NCBI RefSeq assembly: GCF_000518985.1
Contig: NZ_JAEQ01000001.1
Coordinates: 124,001-188,000 of the forward strand
Source: Chelativorans sp. J32
Lineage (GTDB): Bacteria; Pseudomonadota; Alphaproteobacteria; Rhizobiales; Rhizobiaceae
DNA length: 64,000 nucleotides
Direction: 5' to 3'
The notes under the pieces are model-generated. The model did no database searches. It was not told the DNA's origin and worked only from the letters and a program-made list of their open reading frames with translations. A program made the position numbers and the translations under genes. Position 1 is the stretch's first letter. Each line of letters opens with the position of its first letter. Shown piece after piece: positions 53,290-61,444 of the stretch.

Positions 53290-54218
53290 GTAATAGCGGC
53301 AGAAAATCGCCCAAAAGGGCCGCGAACGATCTGACTGTGCTTCTCCGCACCGTGCTGGGAGAAGACCGGTTCCCCGTGGACGTGGAGGCGCTGGCGCTCG
53401 AAGTCTCCCGCAACCACGAAGACCCGATTACGGCAGTGAAGGGCGTCGACATCGACGGCTTCGAGGGCATGCTCCGCGCACGGCGCAAGAAGCCCGGTTG
53501 GCAGATTCTCTACAGCACTCAGCCCCGCTACCGCGGACGCGAGCGCTTCACGCTCGCTCATGAGTTCGGGCACTACTTGCTGCACCGGCGCCCACTGACC
53601 GCAGCGCACTACCGTAACGGCGAGCTCTCGGACGATTTCGACTTCGAGTGCCTTCCGCTGCAAGCCAACGGCTGGAAGGACGCGGAGAAGCAGCGTGAAG
53701 AAGAGGCCGATACCTTCGCCTCCTTCCTGTTGATGCCGATCGACGACTATCGGAACCAGGTCGGCAGTCAGGAGGTAACTCGCGACCTCCTTGGCCATGT
53801 GACTGACCGATACGGAGTTTCGCTTCTTGCGGCCGCGCGCAAGTGGATCGAATTCACCGACACCCGGGCGGCCATGGTGGTTGCGCGAGACGGATTCGCG
53901 TTGTGGGGCAGAGCGAGCACCCGCGCCTACAGAAGCGGTGTGTTCATTCAATCGGGCATGCCGATTCCCGACGGCTCCATCATGGCCATGGGGTCGGCAT
54001 CGCAGCACACCAGTTCTCAGCGCCCGGTGGCTTTGCCCGCCGGCATCTGGACATTTAGTCGGGGCTCCGAACCCGTCCGAGAACTGACCTTCTTCTCTGA
54101 CCGGCTCGGTTTGGCGGTGTCTCTTCTGCAGTTCGATCGCGCCATCGATGGAGCTGAGGTCGAGGACGAAGAACCTTGGGATAGCTACGACCAGTTCACC
54201 CACGATGATTCGAGGTAA
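53286..54218 (+). CDS. ImmA/IrrE-family metallopeptidase
   Basis: This 310-aa protein has the zinc-peptidase motif LAHEFGHYLLH with HEFGH at residues 92-96 and a downstream third ligand in EEEADTFASFLLMP near 142. In ICEBs1, ImmA cleaves the repressor ImmR to release mobile-element genes; other family members act in toxin-antitoxin or stress pathways. Its natural XRE partner immediately upstream has lost its start and HTH domain to IS21, so both its substrate and its own promoter are in doubt; transcription may now start in the IS. Confidence 0.9.
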   Translation: MSNSGRKSPKRAANDLTVLLRTVLGEDRFPVDVEALALEVSRNHEDPITAVKGVDIDGFEGMLRARRKKPGWQILYSTQPRYRGRERFTLAHEFGHYLLHRRPLTAAHYRNGELSDDFDFECLPLQANGWKDAEKQREEEADTFASFLLMPIDDYRNQVGSQEVTRDLLGHVTDRYGVSLLAAARKWIEFTDTRAAMVVARDGFALWGRASTRAYRSGVFIQSGMPIPDGSIMAMGSASQHTSSQRPVALPAGIWTFSRGSEPVRELTFFSDRLGLAVSLLQFDRAIDGAEVEDEEPWDSYDQFTHDDSR

Positions 54219-54408
54219 CGACCCGACAATGCAGCGGGCAGCGCCGCTCCGGGCGACTTGCACAGATGTTCACGCTGGAAAGGCCTGACGAACGGCTTCG
54301 ATCTACTTCTAATGATTCCGCCGTGGCGCGATAAGCCATTGAATCGTATTGTGTATCTTCGTTTTGCGACTACCGTTTCGCCAGTCATCTTCTATTGCGA
54401 ACGGTCTC

Positions 54409-54633
54409 ATGCAAGACGCCCGATCCGGTCCGAACCCTCTGTTGCCCGTCCGTCTGTCGGCGGGCGAACGCCTCGATGAGCTCGCGCAGATTCTTGCCGC
54501 GGGGCTGAGGCGTATTCTGCCGGAACAGTCCAGTTCTTTATCTGCACCTGGCGAAGACAGTTCATTCGACATTCTCGCCCTCAAACGCCGTGTTGGTCGT
54601 CGCAAACCGAGCAACCGAGTTGGAGGGCAATGA
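54409..54633 (+). CDS. Small hypothetical protein of the DUF2924/recombinase module
   Basis: The 74-aa protein contains LPVRLSAGERLDELAQILAAGL, a segment commonly seen in small proteins that precede DUF2924 genes in alphaproteobacterial recombinase modules. No domain function is known to me. The ATG at 54409 lacks a strong ribosome site. Its stop overlaps the DUF2924 ATG (ATGA), which supports it being real. Confidence 0.65.
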   Translation: MQDARSGPNPLLPVRLSAGERLDELAQILAAGLRRILPEQSSSLSAPGEDSSFDILALKRRVGRRKPSNRVGGQ

Positions 54634-55142
54634 TGCCAGAAACAAAAAGAAAGACTGACGCCGCGCCATGGCGGGTGGGTGAACGCGATGCGGCGGACGC
54701 GAGCGTGGTCACACAGCTTGCAGCGCTGAAGCGAATGAAGGTGATCGCACTGAAGGCGAAGTGGGAAAGCCTCTTCGGCACGCCCGCACCGAACAACAGC
54801 CGCAGTTACCTCGAATTGAGGCTCAGCTACCGGGTCCAGGAACTGACCCTCGGCGGCCTGTCCCGCGAAACGCGGCGGACGCTGGACCTGCTGGCCGACG
54901 AAATCGAGGGCCGGGTCGGGCGCAAGACGATCATCGCGGATTCCCGCAACCCGGTGGTCGGCACCCGCCTCGTGCGTGAATGGGACGGGGTGGAACACAC
55001 CGTCACTGTGATGAAGGGCGGCTTCGACTGGCAGGGGCGCAAGTTCAAGTCGCTGTCGGCGGTGGCGCGGGCGATCACCGGCACGCAGTGGAACGGCTAC
55101 CGCTTCTTCGGCCTACGTGAGGCCCGGAGGGACGACCGATGA
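54630..55142 (+). CDS. DUF2924 domain-containing protein
   Basis: This 170-aa protein matches DUF2924: an N-terminal helical half (AALKRMKVIALKAKWESLFGTPAPN) and a C-terminal half with GTRLVREWDGVEHTVTV, FKSLSAVARAITGTQWNGYRFFGL. The latter resembles the RAMA-like fold proposed to bind DNA. It almost always precedes a serine recombinase, as here, with ATGA overlaps on both sides, and probably assists recombination. Confidence 0.9.
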   Translation: MMPETKRKTDAAPWRVGERDAADASVVTQLAALKRMKVIALKAKWESLFGTPAPNNSRSYLELRLSYRVQELTLGGLSRETRRTLDLLADEIEGRVGRKTIIADSRNPVVGTRLVREWDGVEHTVTVMKGGFDWQGRKFKSLSAVARAITGTQWNGYRFFGLREARRDDR

Positions 55143-56473
55143 ACCGTCAGGAAGCCGTCGCGATCACGCCGCGCCGCCAGCGCTGCGCCATCTATACCCG
55201 CAAGTCGAGCGAGGAAGGGCTCGACATGGAGTTCAACAGCCTCGACGCCCAGCGCGAGGCTTGCGAGGCCTTCGTGACGAGCCAGAAGGCGGAAGGCTGG
55301 GCCACCATTCGCGAACGCTACGATGACGGCGGCTTCTCCGGAGGCACGCTGGAGCGCCCCGGCTTGAAGCGTCTCATTCAGGACGTCGAAGCCGGTCTGA
55401 TCGATGTGATCGTGGTCTACAAGATCGACCGGCTGTCGCGCTCGCTGATGGACTTCGCCAAGTTGGTCGAGATCTTCGACCGCAATCAGGTGACCTTCGT
55501 TTCGGTCACGCAGTCGTTCAACACCACGACCTCGATGGGCCGCCTGACCCTGAACATCCTCCTCAGCTTCGCGCAGTTCGAGCGGGAGGTGATCGGCGAG
55601 CGCATCCGCGACAAGGTCGCGGCATCCCGCAAGCGCGGCATGTGGATGGGCGGTCACGTCCCGCTGGGCTACGACGTGCGCGACCGCAAGCTGGTGGTCA
55701 ACGAGGCCGAGGCCGCGACGGTCCGGCTGATCTTCGAGCGCTTCGTCGCCATCGGCTCCGCCACGACGCTGGCGAAAGCGCTCGCGGCCGAGGGCGTTCT
55801 GAACAAGCGCGGCAAGCCGATCGACAAGGGCTTCCTCTACAAACTAATCAACAACCGGGTCTACCTCGGCGAAGCCGTGCACAAGGGCACGGCCTATCCG
55901 GGCGAGCACGAGGCCATCATCGATCAGGCCCTCTGGGACAAGGTTCACAGCATCCTGCAGGAGAGCCCGCGCCTGCGGGCGAAGAACACCCGCCGCCAGA
56001 CGCCGGCCCTGCTGAAGGGGATCATCTTCACCGAGACAGGCACGGCGATGACGCCGACCGCGACGAAGAAGGGCACGCGCCTCTACCGCTACTACGCGTC
56101 GATGGACCTGATCCGAAACCGCCCGACCGGAGACGCCTCAGGGCCGCTGCGCTTGCCCGCCGGCATGGTCGAGGATGCCGTCGTCGGCGAAATCCGCCGC
56201 ATGATCCGCGCACCCGAAGTCGCGGCGCGGACCATAAAGGCCCTTCGCGACGAGAACTCGACCGTCGATGAGAAGGCGGTCGTCCAGGCGCTCGGCGAGT
56301 TCGACCAGCTCTGGGCGGCGCTCTACCCGGCGGAGCAAACCCGCATCGTCCAGCTTTTGGTCGAGCGGGTGACCGTCGGCGAAGACGGCATCGCCGTCGA
56401 TCTGCGCCACGACGGACTGGGCTCGGTCCTACGGGAAATGATGGCCCCCCGCCAGACGGAGGCCCACGCATGA
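55139..56473 (+). CDS. Large serine recombinase (resolvase family)
   Basis: The 444-aa protein has the resolvase catalytic domain (RCAIYTRKSSEEGLDMEFNSL with the nucleophilic serine near residue 25, then YKIDRLSRSLMDFAK and FAQFEREVIGERIRDK). A recombinase domain follows (GHVPLGYDVRDRKLVVNE onward) and a zinc-beta-ribbon-like region that lacks a clear set of cysteines. It probably integrates and excises this island or a smaller unit. It overlaps both neighbours by four bases. Confidence 0.92.
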   Translation: MNRQEAVAITPRRQRCAIYTRKSSEEGLDMEFNSLDAQREACEAFVTSQKAEGWATIRERYDDGGFSGGTLERPGLKRLIQDVEAGLIDVIVVYKIDRLSRSLMDFAKLVEIFDRNQVTFVSVTQSFNTTTSMGRLTLNILLSFAQFEREVIGERIRDKVAASRKRGMWMGGHVPLGYDVRDRKLVVNEAEAATVRLIFERFVAIGSATTLAKALAAEGVLNKRGKPIDKGFLYKLINNRVYLGEAVHKGTAYPGEHEAIIDQALWDKVHSILQESPRLRAKNTRRQTPALLKGIIFTETGTAMTPTATKKGTRLYRYYASMDLIRNRPTGDASGPLRLPAGMVEDAVVGEIRRMIRAPEVAARTIKALRDENSTVDEKAVVQALGEFDQLWAALYPAEQTRIVQLLVERVTVGEDGIAVDLRHDGLGSVLREMMAPRQTEAHA

Positions 56474-56859
56474 CCGACTCGACGAACACCATCCGGGTCG
56501 TCATCCCCCTGACGATCCGCAAACGCAATGGGCGGCCGAAGATCCTGCCGCCCGACGAGGTGATCTTGCGGGATGGGCGGACGCAGGATCCGCATGTGCT
56601 GCGCGCCATCGCCCGCGCCTGGAGCTGGCGGCGGCAGCTGGAAACGGGCGCCGCTTCCACGATCCAGGACATCGCGGCGGCCGAGAAAGTCTCCGACCGG
56701 TTCGTGAGCCGAATGATGCGGCTCGCCTATCTGTCGCCGGAAGTGCTCGATCACCTCGTCATCAGGCGCGTACCACCGGCGCTTTCGCTGAACGACCTCG
56801 TTGCAGTTGCCGATCAGCCTTGGTCGGAACAGATGGGGATAGTGTTCGAAGCCCGCTGA
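56470..56859 (+). CDS. Small conserved protein following the serine recombinase
   Basis: This 129-aa protein begins with IRVVIPLTIRKRNGRPKILPP and contains ARAWSWRRQLE and an HTH-like stretch TIQDIAAAEKVSDRFVSRMMRLAYLSP near residues 62-90. Such genes regularly close the DUF2924/recombinase module; the HTH suggests DNA binding, perhaps as a directionality factor. The ATG overlaps the recombinase stop. The right island edge should lie shortly after it. Confidence 0.75.
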   Translation: MTDSTNTIRVVIPLTIRKRNGRPKILPPDEVILRDGRTQDPHVLRAIARAWSWRRQLETGAASTIQDIAAAEKVSDRFVSRMMRLAYLSPEVLDHLVIRRVPPALSLNDLVAVADQPWSEQMGIVFEAR

Positions 56860-56955
56860 ATAGACGCCATCACATCTTGCTAGCTACGAAGCAATGCGGG
56901 CGTTTGCCCCCATACTGGCCGTGGAACGCCTGCCGCCCGTTCTCTGGCTGGACCT

Positions 56956-57447
56956 TCAATCAAGGCTCTTAAAATATCTGGCAACAGGCCATTGCACATA
57001 TCCCGATGCCTCATACTTCCTGCGTGCCGGCTGATGCCCCGAATCTGCGATCGTCTCGACCATGACCATTTTCATTCCCGAAGCGCGAATGAGGTTTTCG
57101 GCATGAACCATGAGGCGGCGCCCGATACCCTGCCGCTGCAACGGCGGTGCTACTGCAAGGATATATATCTCCCCCATCATGTCCTCGGGATGGAGCCTGA
57201 TGCCGACGAACCCTGCCGGCTTGTCCGCAGCCAGAGCCAGCCAGATGTTGTCCGGCTCGCTTTGGAGCAGCGATCGAACCTCTTGCTCCTGCCTGGCTTT
57301 CCAGCCCGAGGGGTAGAAGCAGTCATAGACAAAGCGGGGAACTTCAGATGCCGTTTTCTCAAACACCGGCGTCCATGCCGCGATGGTGATGGCCAGGACA
57401 TCGTCACGATAGGTCTCATCGTAGGGTATGATCCGGACCTCACTCAT
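56956..57447 (-). CDS. GNAT-family N-acetyltransferase
   Basis: This 163-aa acetyltransferase has the CoA-binding motif AVAPPLQRQGIGRRLM near residue 103 (QRQGIG) and preceding strand GEIYILAV; C-terminal YEASGYVQWP completes the fold. It acetylates a small molecule or protein amine using acetyl-CoA. The substrate is unknown. It is read away from the IS5-type remnant. Confidence 0.9.
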   Translation of the reverse strand: MSEVRIIPYDETYRDDVLAITIAAWTPVFEKTASEVPRFVYDCFYPSGWKARQEQEVRSLLQSEPDNIWLALAADKPAGFVGIRLHPEDMMGEIYILAVAPPLQRQGIGRRLMVHAENLIRASGMKMVMVETIADSGHQPARRKYEASGYVQWPVARYFKSLD

Positions 57448-57497
57448 GCAGAACCATTATCATATCTTTTGTTGAAGACCTTAGGGTTGAGACTCAA

Positions 57498-57695
57498 TCA
57501 TAGCCAGTACGCAACTGCTGCTGCGAGCATGACGGCAGATAGATAATTCCGAGCGAGCTTGTCGTACCGTGTGGCGACGCGGCGGAAATCCTTGAGGCGG
57601 CAGAACATGGCCTCAACGCGCCAGCGGTCCTTGTAGCGTTTCTCATCGTATCGGATTTTGCGCTTGCGGTTCTTGCGGCCGGGGATCACCGGGAT
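57498..57695 (-). pseudogene. IS5-family transposase C-terminal fragment
   Basis: The frame ends with KNRKRKIRYDEKRYKDRW, VEAMFCRLKDFRRVATRYD and AAAVAYWL, the C-terminal DDE block (with the Glu of RVEAMF) of IS5/IS427-type transposases. The N-terminal two-thirds are absent. The 5' boundary lies near 57690-57705, where sequence switches to an unrelated frame. TTGAGACTCAA at about 57487-57497 may mark the IS end. Confidence 0.75.
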
Positions 57696-57700
57696 CCCTA

Positions 57701-57875
57701 GCATAACGACGGGCTGCGCACGGCTTCCCCCGAATATGCCTACCGCGTGTTTTCCCGGCAGCCACGCCAACCGGAAGAACGCCCGTTGAATGCATTGTTG
57801 AGCGAACTGCGAAACCCGCTGGAAACGCTGGGCTTCGTGAAGCCGAACCGGGCCGGGCGAGGTTCGCTCGGTTAG
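57701..57875 (+). pseudogene. Possible 3' remnant of an unidentified gene
   Basis: Directly beyond the transposase fragment the plus strand has an open frame with balanced, protein-like sequence: TASPEYAYRVFSRQPRQPEE, then LNALLSELRNPLETLGFVKPN, ending at TAG. No start codon or ribosome site is present and an in-frame stop lies just upstream. It looks like the tail of a gene cut off by the IS5-type insertion. I do not recognise the family. Confidence 0.35.
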
Positions 57876-58011
57876 AGACGAGAGGGCATTCGGAGACGGA
57901 AATTGAACCCGGCGCCAGTCTCCGAGGTTCGGATGCCTCCGCTAAACGCCTTTGAAACAAAAAGAAAAAGCCCCCCCACGGGAGCCTCATTTCGGGTTCG
58001 CTGCAAGATAA

Positions 58012-58101
58012 TGGCGGAGAGAGAGGGATTCGAACCCTCGATACGGTTTCCCGTATACACGCGTTCCAGGCGTGCGCCTTCAACCACTCGGCCACCTCTC
58101 C
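58012..58101 (-). tRNA. tRNA-Ser (anticodon GGA)
   Basis: The 90-nt minus-strand sequence folds as a class II tRNA: acceptor GGAGAGG pairs with CCTCTCC-type 3' strand, D arm GCCGAGTGG, anticodon stem CACGC/GCGTG with loop CTGGAAC (anticodon GGA), a long variable arm (TATACGGGAAACCGTAT), T arm GGGTTCGAATCCC, and encoded CCA. It reads UCC/UCU serine codons. Short frames on the opposite strand here are artefacts. Confidence 0.96.
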
Positions 58102-58303
58102 ACCGGCAGTGAGGCCGCATGAACTGCGGCCCGCTGCAGGGGGCATCATTAATGCCCGGGGCGTCATCTAGTCGAAATGGCCCCGGATGCCAAGATGCCG
58201 AAACAGCTTTTCTGCGCGTTCTGCAGCGACAAGCTGACCGGAGCGATTGCCAATCCGCCTCCGTAGGCCTATCTCAGTCCTATCAGCCATTGCCGGATAC
58301 ACA

Positions 58304-58624
58304 ATGCGCTTCATCTTTCGCCTTCTCGCGCTTTTCGCTCTCGCCGTTGCTGTCGTGATGGCGGTGGTCGATGCAACGCGCACGATCGCGGCGGATGCGT
58401 GGACCTATACGCCGCTGAGTGAAAGCTGGCAGGCAAACTTTCCCGACTCGCTGCTTTCCTTCCAGCGCTTCGTCGAAGCTCACACCATCCCATTTCTATG
58501 GGACCCGGTGATGACGTCCATTCTCTCGCTGCCCGGCTGGCTCGTTTTTGCCGTGCTCGCATTCGTTCTCCATGCCCTTGGATATCGGAGGCGCAGGCCC
58601 GGCGACCTGTTGGCGGCCCGCTAG
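58304..58624 (+). CDS. Small conserved membrane protein
   Basis: This 106-aa protein has an N-terminal membrane segment ([20 protein letters not shown]) and a second near residues 70-95 ([21 protein letters not shown]), separated by a periplasmic stretch with [18 protein letters not shown]. It is typical of small hypothetical proteins conserved in rhizobia near msrA; function is unknown. The preferred start is ATG 58304; the frame extends upstream without a signal. Confidence 0.7.
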   Translation: MRFIFRLLALFALAVAVVMAVVDATRTIAADAWTYTPLSESWQANFPDSLLSFQRFVEAHTIPFLWDPVMTSILSLPGWLVFAVLAFVLHALGYRRRRPGDLLAAR

Positions 58625-58650
58625 GCCCGACCAGATCGAGGAGTGATCTC

Positions 58651-59313
58651 ATGTTCTTCCAAATTTCGGAAAAGAAGCTCAGGCTTCCCTCTCCGCAGGA
58701 GGCTCTGCCGGGGCGCCCGGAGCCCATTCCGACCTCCGAGCGGCATTTCGTCAACGGGCGTCCGTTGAAGGGTCCTTACCCCGAGGGGACGGAGCAGGTC
58801 CTCTTCGGTATGGGCTGTTTCTGGGGTGCGGAACGCCTTTTCTGGCAGCTGGAAGGGGTATGGGTGACGGCGGTAGGGTTTGCCGGCGGCCTCACGCCCA
58901 ATCCCACCTATCGCGAGACGACGACGGGTCTCACCGGCCATGCCGAAGTTGTTCTCGTCGTCTATGATCCAAAGATCGTCTCCTTTTCCGCGCTTTTGAA
59001 GGTCTTCTGGGAAAGCCATGACCCGACCCAGGGCATGCGGCAAGGGAATGATGTGGGCACCACATACCGGTCGGTGATCTATACGACGACCGACGAACAG
59101 CTCGCCGAAGCCCGTGCATCCCGCGATGCTTACGAAAAGGCGCTCACATCCGCCGGGCGCGGACCGGTTACGACGGAGATCGGCCCGGCTCCGGCCCTCT
59201 ATTTCGCCGAGGAGGAACATCAGCAATACCTGGCGAAGAACCCCGGCGGCTATTGCGGGCTTCAGGGAACGGGCGTGAGCTGTCCCGCACCGGGCGTGGC
59301 GGCAATTCAGTAA
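58651..59313 (+). CDS. msrA: Peptide methionine-S-sulfoxide reductase MsrA
   Basis: The 220-aa enzyme has the catalytic [13 protein letters not shown] with C56 as nucleophile and resolving cysteines in the C-terminal [41 protein letters not shown] is the family core. It reduces methionine-(S)-sulfoxide in proteins with thioredoxin. The N-terminal extension of about 45 residues is seen in many rhizobial MsrA. GAGGAG upstream supports ATG 58651. Confidence 0.95.
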   Translation: MFFQISEKKLRLPSPQEALPGRPEPIPTSERHFVNGRPLKGPYPEGTEQVLFGMGCFWGAERLFWQLEGVWVTAVGFAGGLTPNPTYRETTTGLTGHAEVVLVVYDPKIVSFSALLKVFWESHDPTQGMRQGNDVGTTYRSVIYTTTDEQLAEARASRDAYEKALTSAGRGPVTTEIGPAPALYFAEEEHQQYLAKNPGGYCGLQGTGVSCPAPGVAAIQ

Positions 59314-59396
59314 CCGCGGAACCGGCCCACAACCACCGCAGCGCCGGCAATTTTCCGCGTGGAAATTTTCCAATGCCCATGCCAGAGTGGCTCCAA

Positions 59397-59447
59397 GCAG
59401 GATGGAAAATCCTGCCATAACAGGACGTCCCCGCCTTAAACGCGGGG
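59397..59447 (+). promoter_or_regulatory. Structured 5' leader of the BMP-family gene
   Basis: Two hairpins lie in tandem before the gene: GCAGGAT/ATCCTGC with loop GGAAA at 59397-59415 and CCCCGC/GCGGGG at 59429-59447. A weaker stem precedes them near 59350-59368. They may end msrA transcripts or form a leader structure; they do not match a riboswitch class that I can name. Confidence 0.35.
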
Positions 59448-59481
59448 CCGACGCCAGAGCAACCGACAGGGTGTGGATCAA

Positions 59482-60480
59482 ATGAAGCGTATCGTTCTCG
59501 GCCTCCTCGCCGCAACCGCAATGGCGACGACAGCCATGGCGCAGGAGGAGACATCGCCAGCAATCCTCTACGATCTAGGCGGTAAATTCGATAAATCCTT
59601 CAATGAAATGGCCTATATGGGCGCGGAAAAGTTCAAGGAGGAGACCGGCATCGAATATGCCGAGTTCGAGATCTCCAACGATGCCCAGCGCGAGCAGGCC
59701 TTGCGCCGTTTCGCCGAGAACGGTCATAACCCGATCGTCATGGCAGGCTTCACCTGGGTGGAGTTCCTCAACAAGGTGGCCCCCGAATATCCTGAGGTGA
59801 GCTTTACCATCATCGACGATAAGGTGGACCAGCCCAATGTCCGCTCCATCACCTTCAAGGAGCAGGAAGGGTCCTATCTTGTCGGCATGCTCGCGGCTCT
59901 CGCTTCCAAGACCGGAACGGTGGGATTTGTCGGGGGTATGCAGGTTCCGCTTATCGGCAAGTTCGAGTGTGGCTATGTCGGTGGCGTGAAGGCCGCCAAT
60001 CCCGACGCCAAGGTGATCCGCAACTATACCGGCGATACGCCTGCCGCCTGGAACGATCCAACGAAGGGAGGCGAGATCACCCGGACGCAAATCGATCAGG
60101 GCGCAGATGTGATCTATCATGCCGCCGGCGGCACGGGTGTCGGCGTCCTGCAGGCGGCGGCTGACGCCGGCAAGCTCGGCATTGGCGTGGACGCCAACCA
60201 GAACCATCTGCATCCCGGCAGTGTGCTGACCTCGATGGTGAAGCGCGTCGACCAGGCGGTCTACGACTCCTTCATGGACGCCAAGAATGGCGAATTCACA
60301 TTTGGCCATGAGGATTGGGGTCTGAAGGAAGACGGGGTCGGTTACGCTCTCGACGAGAACAACGCCTCCCTCATCACGGATGAAATGAAGACGGCGGTGG
60401 AAAAGGCGAAGGCCGATATCATTTCGGGTGCCGTCACCGTCCACAATTACCTGGAAGACAACAGCTGTCCTTACTGGTAA
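59482..60480 (+). CDS. BMP-family ABC transporter substrate-binding protein
   Basis: This 332-aa exported protein has a signal peptide (MKRIVLGLLAATAMATTAMA) and the BMP/PnrA-type fold: LYDLGGKFDKSFNEMAYMGAE at the mature N-terminus, FKEQEGSYLVGMLAAL near residue 130, FVGGMQVPLIGKF near 152 and HAAGGTGVGVLQAA near 213. Family members bind purine nucleosides or similar ligands. No cognate permease or ATPase gene is adjacent, so its transporter must be encoded elsewhere. A terminator follows. Confidence 0.92.
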   Translation: MKRIVLGLLAATAMATTAMAQEETSPAILYDLGGKFDKSFNEMAYMGAEKFKEETGIEYAEFEISNDAQREQALRRFAENGHNPIVMAGFTWVEFLNKVAPEYPEVSFTIIDDKVDQPNVRSITFKEQEGSYLVGMLAALASKTGTVGFVGGMQVPLIGKFECGYVGGVKAANPDAKVIRNYTGDTPAAWNDPTKGGEITRTQIDQGADVIYHAAGGTGVGVLQAAADAGKLGIGVDANQNHLHPGSVLTSMVKRVDQAVYDSFMDAKNGEFTFGHEDWGLKEDGVGYALDENNASLITDEMKTAVEKAKADIISGAVTVHNYLEDNSCPYW

Positions 60481-60498
60481 GCGACGTCATAAGGACGG

Positions 60499-60527
60499 AA
60501 AGGGGCCGTTCGCGGCCCTTTTTCTTG
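60499..60527 (+). terminator. Rho-independent terminator
   Basis: AAAGGGGCCG pairs with CGGCCCTTTTT around a TTCG loop and is followed by TTTTTCTT, just after the BMP-family gene. Confidence 0.85.
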
Positions 60528-60688
60528 TCTGGGAGCCTGTTGCGTTTGAAGCGGAAGGAAACCCGCCATGACGGATGCCGCGCTGAAACCCGACCATATC
60601 GATCAGACGATCGACCGGGACACCGCGTGCATTTCTATGACTACGCTCCACTCCTGGGCGCCGATTCTGACTGACTAAGGAATACTCG

Positions 60689-61306
60689 ATGACGATCCGA
60701 TTTCATCAATACGATCTGCCAGATCTCTCACGCTATGATGTGGATGCGGTGGCCATCGACACGGAGACGTTGGGGCTAAATCCCCATCGCGACCGGCTGT
60801 GCGTGGTGCAGCTGTCGCCGGGAGACGGAACGGCGGATGTGGTGCAGATCGCCGCGGGACAGAAACGCGCCCCTAACCTGGTCGCGCTCCTTCGCAACCG
60901 ACAGGTAACCAAGCTCTTCCACTACGCCCGGTTCGATATCGCCGTGCTCTATCATACCTTCGGCGTGATGCCCGACCCCGTCTTTTGCACCAAGATCGCC
61001 TCGCGGCTAACCCGAACCTATACGGATCGGCACGGCCTGAAGGACATCTGCTATGAGCTTCTGGGTATCAATCTCTCCAAGGCGCAGCAGTCCTCCGATT
61101 GGGCAGCGGAGCAGCTGACGCCGGAACAGCTCGAATACGCGGCCTCTGATGTTCTCTACCTTCACCGCCTGCGCGATGTCCTGCAGCAGCGTTTGGAGCG
61201 GGACGGCCGTGCGCGGGAAGCGCTGGCCTGTTTCAAGTTTCTACCCACGCGAGCCAAGCTCGACCTGATGGGATGGGACGAGCAGGACATTTTTGCCCAT
61301 AGCTAG
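60689..61306 (+). CDS. nrnC: Short ribonuclease D-type 3'-5' exonuclease (NrnC)
   Basis: This 205-aa DEDDy exonuclease has AIDTETLGLNPHRDRL as Exo I, HYARFDIAVLYH as Exo II and YAASDVLYLHRL as Exo III (with tyrosine). It lacks the HRDC domains of full RNase D and matches NrnC, the alphaproteobacterial nano-RNase that destroys dinucleotides and so completes RNA decay and pGpG turnover. This suits the c-di-GMP protein encoded next. A good site precedes ATG 60689. Confidence 0.88.
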   Translation: MTIRFHQYDLPDLSRYDVDAVAIDTETLGLNPHRDRLCVVQLSPGDGTADVVQIAAGQKRAPNLVALLRNRQVTKLFHYARFDIAVLYHTFGVMPDPVFCTKIASRLTRTYTDRHGLKDICYELLGINLSKAQQSSDWAAEQLTPEQLEYAASDVLYLHRLRDVLQQRLERDGRAREALACFKFLPTRAKLDLMGWDEQDIFAHS

Positions 61307-61444
61307 CGGATGGACCGCTTCACGGCCGAGTTACCGCGGGCGGGGTTGGCTGAATATGGAGTTATTTGACCGTCTGCGGTTACGGTTCTTTCGGCTATTG
61401 GGTTTATGTAGGGGAGTTCATAGGCTTTATTTTAGCTATTCGAT

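Noticed and set aside
56860..58101. tRNA-Ser as the attachment site of the DISARM island
   Set aside because: No direct repeat of the tRNA 3' end was found at the left edge near 33.9-34.3 kb, and the associated recombinase is of the serine type, which does not usually target tRNA genes.
57903..58112. Plus-strand frame containing AEREGFEPS
   Set aside because: It is the well-known artefact frame antisense to a tRNA-Ser gene and has no coding signal of its own.
59314..59481. Purine riboswitch upstream of the BMP-family gene
   Set aside because: The leader has stems but not the conserved three-way junction core of purine riboswitches.
60568..60678. Possible 36-codon gene between the terminator and nrnC
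   Set aside because: A GGAAGGAAA site precedes the ATG, but the peptide is too short and unlike known proteins to support a call.
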